Below are positions 6,478 through 13,775 of a DNA stretch of 14,047 bases, piece by piece. Under the pieces are notes generated by a model, which searched no databases, was not told the DNA's origin, and saw only the letters and a list, made by a program, of their open reading frames with translations. Both the position numbers and the translations under genes were made by a program. This DNA comes from Actinomycetota bacterium (GTDB lineage: Bacteria; Actinomycetota; Actinomycetes; S36-B12), in NCBI GenBank assembly GCA_947472655.1, contig CANJCG010000036.1, positions 1 through 14,047 on the forward strand, read 5' to 3'. The stretch's first letter is position 1; the number at the start of each line of letters is the position of its first letter.

Positions 6478-7392
6478 TCAAAAGCCAAGACGGCGTAAGA
6501 GTTTGGGGTCTTTTTGCCATTCTTTGGCCACTTTTACTCGGAGGTCTAAAAACACTGGCACACCGACCAGGTGTTCAATGCCTTGTCGGGACTTCGTGCC
6601 AACGTGCTTGAGCCGCGATCCCCCCTTGCCAATAATGATCGATTTTTGACTATCTCGTTCAACGTAGAGATTGGCATGGATATCCATGAGCGGCCGCTCT
6701 TGCGAGCGTCCTTCTCTCATACCCATTTCTTCGATGGTGACTGCAATCGAGTGTGGAAGTTCATCAGAAACGCCTTCAAGAGCAGCCTCGCGAATGAGCT
6801 CCGAGATCGCGATTTCCATGGGTTCATCAGTGACTTCACCATCAAGGTAGAGCACTGGCCCTTCAGGTAGCAATACCGTGAATTCTGTTTTCAGCGCGTC
6901 AATATTTTCACCATTATTGGCAGAAACCGGAATGATCGCAGCCCACGAGGTTCCCAGTTGCTCTGCGAGCATTTGCGCATCTAGCAACCGCTTGGCCAAA
7001 GTCTCTCTGCTGACTTTGTCTGCCTTGGTGATGATGATGATGATTGGTGTGCGGCCCATCGCGACAATTTGATTGGCAATAAAACGATCACCCGGGCCAA
7101 TCAGTTCATCTGCTGGTAGGCATAACGCAATGACATCTACGGTTGACCAGGTTTCGCGAACTTGATCATTGAGTCGCTCACCTAACAAGGTGCGGGGGCG
7201 ATGCAACCCTGGAGTGTCAACCAAAATGAGCTGGGCATCGGGTGTAGTGACGATACCTCGAATCAGGCGGCGTGTGGTCTGCGGTCGCGAAGACATGATT
7301 GCGATCTTTTGCCCAACAAGGGCGTTTGTCAGTGTCGACTTACCAACGTTTGGGCGGCCAACAATCGAAACGAATCCACTGCGATGCACCAT
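6478..7392 (-). CDS. era: GTPase Era
   Basis: GTP-binding protein that binds the 3' end of 16S rRNA and acts in 30S subunit assembly. It has 304 residues from the ATG at 7392. The G domain shows G1 GRPNVGKS (12-19), switch I with QTTR (38-41), G3 DTPG (59-62), G4 TKAD (122-125, with T where NKxD is usual) and G5 SAN (157-159). The C-terminal KH domain contains the IGKGG loop (254-258) within ERDSQKSIIIGKGGSRLK. The start is chosen by family length and by the TAATG overlap with the deaminase-like gene; a longer frame to 7434 adds 14 residues inside that gene. YbeY, a genetic partner in 16S maturation, is encoded three genes upstream. Confidence 0.95.
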   Translation of the reverse strand: MVHRSGFVSIVGRPNVGKSTLTNALVGQKIAIMSSRPQTTRRLIRGIVTTPDAQLILVDTPGLHRPRTLLGERLNDQVRETWSTVDVIALCLPADELIGPGDRFIANQIVAMGRTPIIIIITKADKVSRETLAKRLLDAQMLAEQLGTSWAAIIPVSANNGENIDALKTEFTVLLPEGPVLYLDGEVTDEPMEIAISELIREAALEGVSDELPHSIAVTIEEMGMREGRSQERPLMDIHANLYVERDSQKSIIIGKGGSRLKHVGTKSRQGIEHLVGVPVFLDLRVKVAKEWQKDPKLLRRLGF

Positions 7393-7721
7393 TACGACAG
7401 CCGCCTTTCCTGCACAGTGCCATCTGATGCACACAGCAAAACAGGAACTCCGTTACCACCAAGATCAACCACACATGCCGTGTCTGCATCTGTTGCGCCA
7501 ACAATCACTACGCACTCGATTGCTGTTGCGCCAGACGCAACTGCTTGAGCCACAGCGAGTTCAAGGGCGGTGATTTTGAGATGAGGTCTATCAACGGTGG
7601 CACCCGAATAGGTGCGTCCCATCTCATCGCGTATTGCCGCGCCCTCAGTTGCACCAATACGCCCTCGCGCCCCTCGGGCCAAGGTCACTAATTTGTTATC
7701 TTCCTGACTGAGCTCAGTCAT
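7392..7721 (-). CDS. Cytidine-deaminase-like protein lacking the zinc-site motifs
   Basis: A 109-residue protein that looks like the cytidine deaminase fold: an N-terminal helix (EDNKLVTLARGARGRIG), then TYSGATVDRPHLKITALELAVAQAVASGA (37-65) and a strand-rich second half (CVVIVGATDADTACVVDLG). In active cytidine deaminases the segment after the second strand holds a C/H-A-E motif and a later PCxxC provides two more zinc ligands. Neither is present; the segment reads ITALELAVA and the single cysteines at 70, 83 and 97 do not form CxxC. It is therefore probably not a deaminase. The position between era and the CBS protein is the same as Rv2365c in M. tuberculosis, so it seems a conserved actinobacterial partner gene. 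The start overlaps the preceding gene by 4 bp (ATGA) and its TAA overlaps the era ATG by 1 bp. Confidence 0.7.
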   Translation of the reverse strand: MTELSQEDNKLVTLARGARGRIGATEGAAIRDEMGRTYSGATVDRPHLKITALELAVAQAVASGATAIECVVIVGATDADTACVVDLGGNGVPVLLCASDGTVQERRLS

Positions 7722-9022
7722 AAAACGTCACTTTCAACTTCGCTAGGAACAGGATCCACACGAAGCGCGTTGACGCGATTTCGGCGCCCTCCGGTGGATT
7801 CGGCTGTAAAAATGAATCCATCTTCAGTTATTGATGCGCCAGGGATCGGCACCCGACCTAGCCTCTTGGCCATAAGCCCCAGAACGGTGTCAATTCCTTC
7901 TTCGTCTGCGTCTATCTCTAATGACAGCAACTCTGCGACGTCGTCGATGTGCATGCGAGAACTAATCCGGTAACTCCCGCCGGCGAGTTCACTTACTTCA
8001 GGCATTTCGGTGTCATATTCATCAGCAATCTCGCCGACTATTTCTTCCAGAATGTCTTCAATAGTGACCAAACCAGCTGTCCCGCCATATTCATCGACAA
8101 CAATCGCAAGGTGTACTCGAGCCGATTGCATGTCTTTCAATAACTCATCGACAGGCTTGCTGTCTGGCACAAAGAAAGCCACACGCATCAATGATTCAAC
8201 GCGTTCTTCTTCCTCTGCATCTCTGTGGTCGAAACTTCGACGTACGAGATCCTTCAGGTAGATCACACCAACGATGTCATCTGCGCTCTCCCCGATCACC
8301 GGAATACGGCTGAAACCGGATCGAAGTCCCAACGAGACTGCTTGCCGTAGCGACTTACCACGTTCGATGACAACCATTTCGGTTCGAGGGACCATAACTT
8401 CACGTGCATGCGTGTCGCCAAGTTCGAAGACTGAATGGATCATCTGGCGCTCATCGTCTTCAATGAGATCGTCAGCCTCGGCTTGGTCAACTAATTCACG
8501 CAATTCGGCCTGAGATGCAAACGGTCCCTCGCGGTATCCTTTGCCCGGAGTCAGCGCATTTCCGAGCACGATTAACAAGGAAGTGATGGGCCCTAGGAAT
8601 GTAGCTAGTCCGCGCACCGCTCCAGCGGATGCCATAGCAATGCGATCGGCATGCTGGCGACCTAAAGTTCGAGGAGCAACACCGAGTGCCACATAAGAAA
8701 TAACCACCATCACTGCCACTGCAAGCAGTAGTGCTGCGCCCACTGTCCATTTATGTCCGAGCGCCAAAATATCGACAATCACGTAACCAACGATGACTGT
8801 GGCAGCCACTGTTGCCAAGGTGGATAGGAACAACAAGACATTGATATAGCGAGCGCGGTCATCGAGGATACGAAGCAATCGATCAGCAGATTTTTGTTTT
8901 TCCTTACGCAGTTCTTCAATACGCGAGCGAGAAACTCGACCAACCGCAGTTTCTGCACTCACCAAGAGTCCGGCAAGAATCACTAGAACGACCGCTAAAG
9001 CAATCAGCCATGCACTAGCCAC
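7718..9022 (-). CDS. CNNM/CorC-type membrane protein with CBS pair (HlyC/CorC family)
   Basis: A 434-residue protein with a DUF21/CNNM transmembrane region (helices at about 3-22, 62-85, 95-115 and 136-156), a CBS pair (about 205-262, containing REVMVPRTEM and SRIPVIGES; and 283-337, containing LAIVVDEYGGTAGLVTIEDILEEIVGEI), and a CorC/HlyC C-terminal domain (about 348-425). Relatives are linked to magnesium or cobalt efflux and salt resistance; the label hemolysin is historical. The substrate cannot be read from sequence. The start is GTG at 9022 with GGAG (9031-9028) 5 bp before it, overlapping ybeY by 8 bp. It corresponds to Rv2366c in mycobacteria. Confidence 0.92.
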   Translation of the reverse strand: MASAWLIALAVVLVILAGLLVSAETAVGRVSRSRIEELRKEKQKSADRLLRILDDRARYINVLLFLSTLATVAATVIVGYVIVDILALGHKWTVGAALLLAVAVMVVISYVALGVAPRTLGRQHADRIAMASAGAVRGLATFLGPITSLLIVLGNALTPGKGYREGPFASQAELRELVDQAEADDLIEDDERQMIHSVFELGDTHAREVMVPRTEMVVIERGKSLRQAVSLGLRSGFSRIPVIGESADDIVGVIYLKDLVRRSFDHRDAEEEERVESLMRVAFFVPDSKPVDELLKDMQSARVHLAIVVDEYGGTAGLVTIEDILEEIVGEIADEYDTEMPEVSELAGGSYRISSRMHIDDVAELLSLEIDADEEGIDTVLGLMAKRLGRVPIPGASITEDGFIFTAESTGGRRNRVNALRVDPVPSEVESDVL

Positions 9023-9482
9023 GGGCGCTCCAGTTGCTCGGACTCATTGCGTGCCACTGTTCAAGCAGCACGTCTTGCTTTGCAAACATTTCGTCGTACT
9101 CAGCTTCCGTTTGGTGGTCGTATCCGATTAAGTGCAGCATCCCATGCACAAGCAAAAACTCCAGCCGCTGGGCAAGTTCCATACCGTGACGCGGAGTGTC
9201 TGACACAACATATTCAGGACACATCACGATGTCACCGAGCATGCCCGGCTCTGGGTTCTCTGACGGCCGCAACTCATCCATCGGAAAAGACAAAATATCC
9301 GTGGCCCCGGGCTCTTCCATCCATTCCACATGTAGAGCTTCCATTTCTTCTGAACTAATGATGGTGATCGAAAGCTCAACTTCGGGATGCAGCTGTAATG
9401 CGCCAAACAAGAAGACGGCTTCAGCAGTCAGACGTTCCAAATCGACGGAAAAGTCCGTCTCGTTCTCACAAGTCAGATTCAT
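9015..9482 (-). CDS. ybeY: Endoribonuclease YbeY (16S rRNA maturation)
   Basis: Zinc-dependent single-strand endoribonuclease involved in 16S rRNA 3'-end maturation and ribosome quality control. It has 155 residues, the usual length. The metal site is HGMLHLIGYDH (113-123) with ligands H113, H117 and H123. Upstream are the family motifs TDILSFPMDE (61-70) and GDIVMCPE (83-90). The ATG overlaps the phoH stop by 4 bp (ATGA), the usual phoH-ybeY pairing, and its 3' end overlaps the CBS protein by 8 bp. Era and RsmE, which also act on the 30S subunit, are encoded in the same run. Confidence 0.96.
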   Translation of the reverse strand: MNLTCENETDFSVDLERLTAEAVFLFGALQLHPEVELSITIISSEEMEALHVEWMEEPGATDILSFPMDELRPSENPEPGMLGDIVMCPEYVVSDTPRHGMELAQRLEFLLVHGMLHLIGYDHQTEAEYDEMFAKQDVLLEQWHAMSPSNWSARG

Positions 9483-10459
9483 GCTTGTCGATGAGTGTCG
9501 TAACGGTCATAGGCCTCAACAATACGACCCACGAGTTTGTGCCGAACGACGTCTCCAGCGCTTAATCGGCAAAAAGCAACATCTTCAACACCCTCAAGAA
9601 TCTCGCCAACGATTCGTAACCCACTCGTGACGGCTCCTGGGAGATCAACTTGGGTGACGTCTCCAGTGATGACCATGGTGGATCCGAATCCCAACCGCGT
9701 CAGGAACATCTTCATTTGCTCAGCTGAGGTGTTTTGCGCTTCATCAAGGATGATGAACGCATCGTTGAGTGTGCGACCACGCATGTAGGCCAACGGCGCG
9801 ACTTCAATTGTTCCAGTTGTAATCAAATGCGGAATCGACTCAGGATCTATCATGTCGTGGAGTGCGTCGTACAGCGGGCGCAGATAGGGATCAATTTTTT
9901 CCGACAAAGTTCCAGGCAAGAATCCAAGGTGCTCGCCTGCCTCCACTGCAGGGCGAGTCAAGATGATTCGCGAGACTTTTTTGGCTTGTAAAGCCTGCAC
10001 GGCCTTTGCCATCGCTAGATAGGTCTTTCCGGTTCCAGCAGGGCCAATACCAAACACAATAGTGTTGTTATCGATTGCATCCACATAACGCTTTTGATTA
10101 AGAGTTTTCGCTCGAATCGTTCGCCCACGATTGCTCAAGATGTTTTGGGTCAGAACCTCTGTTGGGCTCGAGCCACTGCGGAGTAAAGAAATACTGCGCT
10201 CGACTGTTTCAGTTGTAAGCACCTGACCAGTTCGCAGTACTGACAGCATCTCACCAAGCAATGTTTCGGCAACTCCAACTTCTACTGGCTCGCCGGCCAA
10301 CATAATTTCGTTTCCACGAACCAAGAAGTCCACTGTAGGGAAAGCTTTTTCGATCTCCAAGATAAAAGCATCACTTGTGCCAAGCAGTGCAACCATCGAT
10401 TGAGATACCGGCACAACGATTCGTGCTTCAGCACGTGGAACTGCGATTGGCGTGCTCAT
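9479..10459 (-). CDS. phoH: PhoH-like ATPase
   Basis: Cytoplasmic P-loop ATPase of the PhoH family, 326 residues. After an N-terminal KH-like segment (about 12-75), the ATPase core has Walker A GPAGTGKT (139-146), ILTRPAVEAGEHLGFLPG (166-183), Walker B FIILDEAQN (235-243), the sensor TGD (265-267) and a DVVRH arginine motif (303-307). The family is linked to RNA metabolism and, with YbeY, to rRNA processing; the substrate is unknown. The ATG at 10459 lies 4 bp after the HIT-gene stop, and its 3' end overlaps ybeY by 4 bp. The mycobacterial counterpart is phoH1 (Rv2368c). Confidence 0.95.
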   Translation of the reverse strand: MSTPIAVPRAEARIVVPVSQSMVALLGTSDAFILEIEKAFPTVDFLVRGNEIMLAGEPVEVGVAETLLGEMLSVLRTGQVLTTETVERSISLLRSGSSPTEVLTQNILSNRGRTIRAKTLNQKRYVDAIDNNTIVFGIGPAGTGKTYLAMAKAVQALQAKKVSRIILTRPAVEAGEHLGFLPGTLSEKIDPYLRPLYDALHDMIDPESIPHLITTGTIEVAPLAYMRGRTLNDAFIILDEAQNTSAEQMKMFLTRLGFGSTMVITGDVTQVDLPGAVTSGLRIVGEILEGVEDVAFCRLSAGDVVRHKLVGRIVEAYDRYDTHRQA

Positions 10460-10463
10460 ACGG

Positions 10464-10805
10464 TTACCCGGGTGGCCATGCGAAGTCCCTTCCGCCTAAG
10501 ACGTGTGCATGCACATGAAACACAGATTGTCCTACATCAGCTCCCGTGTTGAACACAAGTCTGTATTGATCATCTAGGCCTTCACTCCTAGCTACGGCAG
10601 CTGCGGCATCGATCAACTTCGAGGCTAAATGCGGCGCTTTTGCCGATAGTTCAGTGACGTTCGCGTGATGCTCAATTGGAATAACAAGCACGTGAACTGG
10701 CGCTTGGGGGTTCACATCACGGAAGGCCACAACATCGTTATTGCGCAGCACAACATCGGCAGGGATCTCCCCTTCCGCGATTCGGCAGAACAAGCAGCTA
10801 CTCAC
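10464..10805 (-). CDS. HIT-family nucleotide hydrolase/transferase (Hint type)
   Basis: A 113-residue histidine-triad protein. The active-site triad is HVHAHV (97-102), and the N-terminus has CLFC (4-7), typical of Hint-like purine nucleoside phosphoramidases; VFRD/AFRD and GGRDFAWPPG at the C-terminus are also family features. It probably hydrolyses nucleoside phosphoramidates or adenylated compounds; the physiological substrate is unknown. The GTG at 10805 is chosen because AAGGA (10818-10814) stands 8 bp before it and the protein then starts MSSCLFCRIAEGEIPAD, as in relatives. An ATG at 10847 lies within rsmE and would add 14 non-homologous residues. It starts 5 bp after rsmE and ends 4 bp before phoH. 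Confidence 0.92.
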   Translation of the reverse strand: MSSCLFCRIAEGEIPADVVLRNNDVVAFRDVNPQAPVHVLVIPIEHHANVTELSAKAPHLASKLIDAAAAVARSEGLDDQYRLVFNTGADVGQSVFHVHAHVLGGRDFAWPPG

Positions 10806-10810
10806 AGTGC

Positions 10811-11572
10811 CTATCCTTCCACGTTTGGTGTTGCTGGATCTGCCCAACGCAGTCTGGTGCTCAAAACCCCAAGACCCATAGCTCCCGCCAGTGACGCCCG
10901 AAGAACCGAGGACCCCAATGCGGCGGTGGCCGCCCCCGCACCCATGAATTCAGAAATCTCTGCATCTGAGATTCCACCTTCGGGACCAACGATTAAGCAG
11001 ATCTCGCCAGAAACTGGCAACTTGGCACTCGCCAGCGGATGGACTGCGTCTTCATGCAAGATAAAGGTCGCATCAAAACTTGGGATGCATGCAGCAAGTT
11101 CTTTGGTACTCATCACTTTAGAGATCTCAGGAATCCAAGCCCGTCGGGATTGCTTGGCAGCTGTTCGGGCCATATTTAGCCATTTGGTTCGCGACTTATT
11201 GGCTCGGTCTTCTTTCCACTGGACGATGGAGCGCGACGCCGACCACGGAATAATTCGATCGACGCCAGCCTGAGTCATCAAATCAACAGCGAGTTCCCCA
11301 TGCTCACCCTTAGCCAGTGCTTGCACAATCGTGATCCGCGGATTGGGTTGAGCAATGAATTCCACAGAACTGACGACAACGCCCACGTGATTACCTTGAA
11401 CTTGGGCGGCCCCTGCCGCCAAACGACCTTTGCCATCAGCCACTAACACGGATTCACCCGTGGTCATTCGCAAAGCTGCCGCAGCATGACGGGACTCATC
11501 GGCTGGAAGCGAAACAATCATGCCGACATTCACCCCGGACAGATCGTCAACGAATAAAAGAGGAGGCGTCAC
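10811..11572 (-). CDS. rsmE: 16S rRNA (uracil-1498-N3)-methyltransferase
   Basis: SPOUT-class methyltransferase that uses S-adenosylmethionine to make m3U1498 in the 30S decoding region. It has 253 residues: a PUA-like N-terminal domain (about 1-75) with ADESRHAAAALRM (24-36), and a knotted C-terminal domain with QALAKGEHGELAVDLMTQAGVDRI (84-107), KQSRRAWIPEI (140-150), the SAM-loop LIVGPEGGIS (193-202) and ALGSSVLRASLAGAMG (218-233). In many relatives the last motif reads LGxRILRxETA, so this copy is a mild variant. The start GTG overlaps the dnaJ TGA (GTGA) without a Shine-Dalgarno, so translation is probably coupled. Confidence 0.93.
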   Translation of the reverse strand: MTPPLLFVDDLSGVNVGMIVSLPADESRHAAAALRMTTGESVLVADGKGRLAAGAAQVQGNHVGVVVSSVEFIAQPNPRITIVQALAKGEHGELAVDLMTQAGVDRIIPWSASRSIVQWKEDRANKSRTKWLNMARTAAKQSRRAWIPEISKVMSTKELAACIPSFDATFILHEDAVHPLASAKLPVSGEICLIVGPEGGISDAEISEFMGAGAATAALGSSVLRASLAGAMGLGVLSTRLRWADPATPNVEG

Positions 11573-12699
11573 TTTTGATTGAACGCATCCTTGAGCCTTG
11601 AGAAAAGTCCGCCGCCGTTTTCATCAGATTCACCACTCACCCGCACGGCATCTTCTGACCGCATGGAAGCAAGTTTTTTCAACAACTCAGTTTGTTCAGC
11701 ATCGAGATTTGTCGGCACCCGCACTTCAAGGTGCACGTGCAAATCACCGCGCTGGCCACCGCGTAACCGTGCAGCTCCCTTGCCGCGCAAGATCAACTGC
11801 TCGCCCGACTGGGTGCCAGGCTTCACATCCAAATCTTCTGGCCCATCCAATGTCTCAAGTGTGATGGTGCTGCCGAGCGCCGCTGACGTCATCGGCACTT
11901 CGACACTGCAATGCAATTCATCACCGTGGCGTTCAAAAACCGGATGCGTTGCCTGCACGATTTCTACATAAAGATCACCAGCTGAACCACCATTAGGTCC
12001 GACTTCGCCTTCGCCTGTGAGTTGAATTCGAGTGCCAGTGTCAACGCCAGCGGGGATTTGAATAGTCATCGTGCGTCGAGTACGAACTCGCCCATCACCC
12101 GAGCACTCATGGCAAGGATGGGGAATCGTGGTGCCAAAGCCTTGACAGTTTGGGCAAGCGCGGGAGGTCATGATGTTGCCGAGGAAAGATCGCTGCACTT
12201 GCTGCATTTCACCGCGACCCTTACACATGGCACAGACCACAGGCGTGCTGTCACCATCCATGCCTAAACCAGAACATGCCCCACATGTAGTTGCGGTATC
12301 TACAGTGATGTCTCGAGTTGCGCCAAAGACCGCTGTGTCTAGATCGATTTGAATCCGAATCAATGCATCTTGACCACGGCGTGCACGCGTACGCGGCCCC
12401 CGTTGATTACCGCCGTTGCCTCCAAAGAAGGCATCCATAATGTCGCCGAAGTCGAAGCCGCCCTGTGAGCCACCGAACCCACCTTGGCGAGGATCACCAC
12501 CGACGTCGTACATCTGCCGTTTTTCGGCATCGCTTAACACTTCATAAGCCGCGGTGACCATCTTGAACTTTTCCTGCGCAACGGGATCAGGGTTCACATC
12601 GGGGTGTAATTCGCGAGCAAGCTTGCGGTACGCCTTCTTGATCTCATCCGCGTTTGCGCCTTTGTCTACGCCAAGTAGTGCGTAGTAATCAGTACTCAC
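11569..12699 (-). CDS. dnaJ2: Chaperone DnaJ (DnaJ2, hrcA-linked)
   Basis: Type I Hsp40 that stimulates DnaK ATPase and presents unfolded proteins. It has 376 residues: a J domain (1-66) with HPD at 32-34, a Gly/Phe-rich linker (67-105, GGFGGSQGGFDFG), four CxxCxGxG zinc repeats (C139/C142, C156/C159, C182/C185, C196/C199) and two C-terminal substrate-binding domains. Actinobacteria often hold two dnaJ genes, one with dnaK-grpE-hspR and one behind hrcA; this is the second type (compare Rv2373c). The start is GTG at 12699, 7 bp after the hrcA stop, with GAGGA about 12 bp upstream. It should share the CIRCE-controlled message of hrcA. Confidence 0.95.
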   Translation of the reverse strand: MSTDYYALLGVDKGANADEIKKAYRKLARELHPDVNPDPVAQEKFKMVTAAYEVLSDAEKRQMYDVGGDPRQGGFGGSQGGFDFGDIMDAFFGGNGGNQRGPRTRARRGQDALIRIQIDLDTAVFGATRDITVDTATTCGACSGLGMDGDSTPVVCAMCKGRGEMQQVQRSFLGNIMTSRACPNCQGFGTTIPHPCHECSGDGRVRTRRTMTIQIPAGVDTGTRIQLTGEGEVGPNGGSAGDLYVEIVQATHPVFERHGDELHCSVEVPMTSAALGSTITLETLDGPEDLDVKPGTQSGEQLILRGKGAARLRGGQRGDLHVHLEVRVPTNLDAEQTELLKKLASMRSEDAVRVSGESDENGGGLFSRLKDAFNQK

Positions 12700-12706
12700 C
12701 TGTTGC

Positions 12707-13723
12707 TCACTGTTCCTCGATGATTCGGGTGACGTATTGCGCTACCGCTTGAACTGAACGCATCGCACCTGGGTAGTCCATGTGTGTTGGTCCAACAACT
12801 CCAAGGGAGGCAAGTTCTTGACCTTGTCGGCCGTAGCGCGTAGTTACAACGGAAGTCGATTCAAGACCCTCAACAGCAGTTTCCTGACCAATGCGCACCG
12901 TGACACCGCTCGTTGCAACCTCACCCATCAAGCGCATCAACACTACTTGTTCTTCGAGCGCTTCCAGTACCGGTTGAATAGCAAGTGGAAAGGCTTCGCC
13001 ATAGCGAGCCAAGTGTGCAGTTCCACCAATCACAATGCGTTCATCAACATGTTCAGTTGCAGCGTCAAGCAAAGTTGCGACAACCGCCGCAGCGATTGCA
13101 CGTACTTCTGGATCGCATTTTTCAGTAAATCGCTCGAGAATTTCAGGAAGCAGGAAAAACTGCTTGCCTGTGACATCGCTGAGAAGACGCCCGCGGACAT
13201 CGCTCAAGTTTTGTTCCGTCACTGGCGCTGACATTTCGATCTGCCGCTGTTCTACGCGGCCTGTGTCAGCAATCAAAATAAGCAATAGCCGAGTTGTGCT
13301 GGTCGCGATGAGTTCTACGTGACGCACAGCGCTGCGGGTTAGTGACGGGTACTGCACTAAAGCAACTTGGCGAGTCACCTGAGCAAGAAGTCGAACAGTG
13401 CGCACCATGACGTCATCGAGATCAACGGAACCGGACAAGAATTGTTCAATCGCGCGTCGTTCACCTAAGGAGATCGGCTTCACATCAGAAATGCGGTCAA
13501 CGAAAAGTCGATAGCCCAGATCAGTTGGGATACGACCAGCGCTGGTGTGCGGCTGGGCAATGAAGCCCTCTTCTTCTAAAGCTGCCATGTCATTGCGAAT
13601 GGTGGCTGGTGAGACACCCAAGTTATGCCGCTCCGCCAGTGCCTTGGAACCTACTGGCTCATGCGTAGTGACATAGTCCTCGACGATGGCACGCAGGACT
13701 TCAAGGCGACGATCTTCCAGCAT
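12707..13723 (-). CDS. hrcA: Heat-inducible transcription repressor HrcA
   Basis: Repressor that binds CIRCE operators and is itself stabilised by GroEL; it loses activity on heat shock. It has 338 residues from the ATG at 13723. A winged helix sits at the N-terminus (LEVLRAIVEDYVTTHEPVGS, then SPATIRNDMAALEEEGFI and QPHTSAGRIPTDLGYR), followed by the GAF-like and dimerisation regions. The ATG has GGAGG (13733-13729) 5 bp before it; the in-frame GTG at 13729 lies inside that ribosome binding site and is less likely. A CIRCE element lies 16 bp before the ATG, so it represses itself. It heads the minus-strand run and is followed after 7 bp by dnaJ2. Confidence 0.96.
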   Translation of the reverse strand: MLEDRRLEVLRAIVEDYVTTHEPVGSKALAERHNLGVSPATIRNDMAALEEEGFIAQPHTSAGRIPTDLGYRLFVDRISDVKPISLGERRAIEQFLSGSVDLDDVMVRTVRLLAQVTRQVALVQYPSLTRSAVRHVELIATSTTRLLLILIADTGRVEQRQIEMSAPVTEQNLSDVRGRLLSDVTGKQFFLLPEILERFTEKCDPEVRAIAAAVVATLLDAATEHVDERIVIGGTAHLARYGEAFPLAIQPVLEALEEQVVLMRLMGEVATSGVTVRIGQETAVEGLESTSVVTTRYGRQGQELASLGVVGPTHMDYPGAMRSVQAVAQYVTRIIEEQ

Positions 13724-13738
13724 GCTCACCTCCAGGAC

Positions 13739-13765
13739 TTAGCACTCATATTGCTTGAGTGCCAA
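13739..13765. promoter_or_regulatory. CIRCE operator for HrcA
   Basis: TTAGCACTC (13739-13747), a 9-bp spacer, then GAGTGCCAA (13757-13765). The CIRCE consensus is TTAGCACTC-N9-GAGTGCTAA, so there is one mismatch (C for T). It lies between the hrcA ribosome binding site and the upstream gene, where HrcA would block the hrcA-dnaJ2 promoter. The repeat can also form a hairpin in the 5' leader. Confidence 0.95.
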
Positions 13766-13770
13766 GTCTA
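13765..13770 (-). promoter_or_regulatory. Candidate -10 box of the hrcA promoter
   Basis: TAGACT on the minus strand abuts the CIRCE and fits the actinobacterial TAnnnT pattern. Transcription would then start inside the CIRCE, near 13758, leaving a leader of about 35 nt. A weak TTGAAG lies 19 bp upstream, a longer spacing than usual. The assignment is tentative. Confidence 0.35.
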
Positions 13771-13775
13771 CGGCG

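Noticed and set aside
7029..7051. GATGATGATGAT-type triplet run
   Set aside because: It is the IIIITK coding stretch of era read on the other strand, encoding a hydrophobic beta strand, not a functional repeat.
10806..10847. 14-residue N-terminal extension of the HIT protein
   Set aside because: It lies in the end of rsmE; the GTG at 10805 has AAGGA upstream and gives the usual N-terminus.
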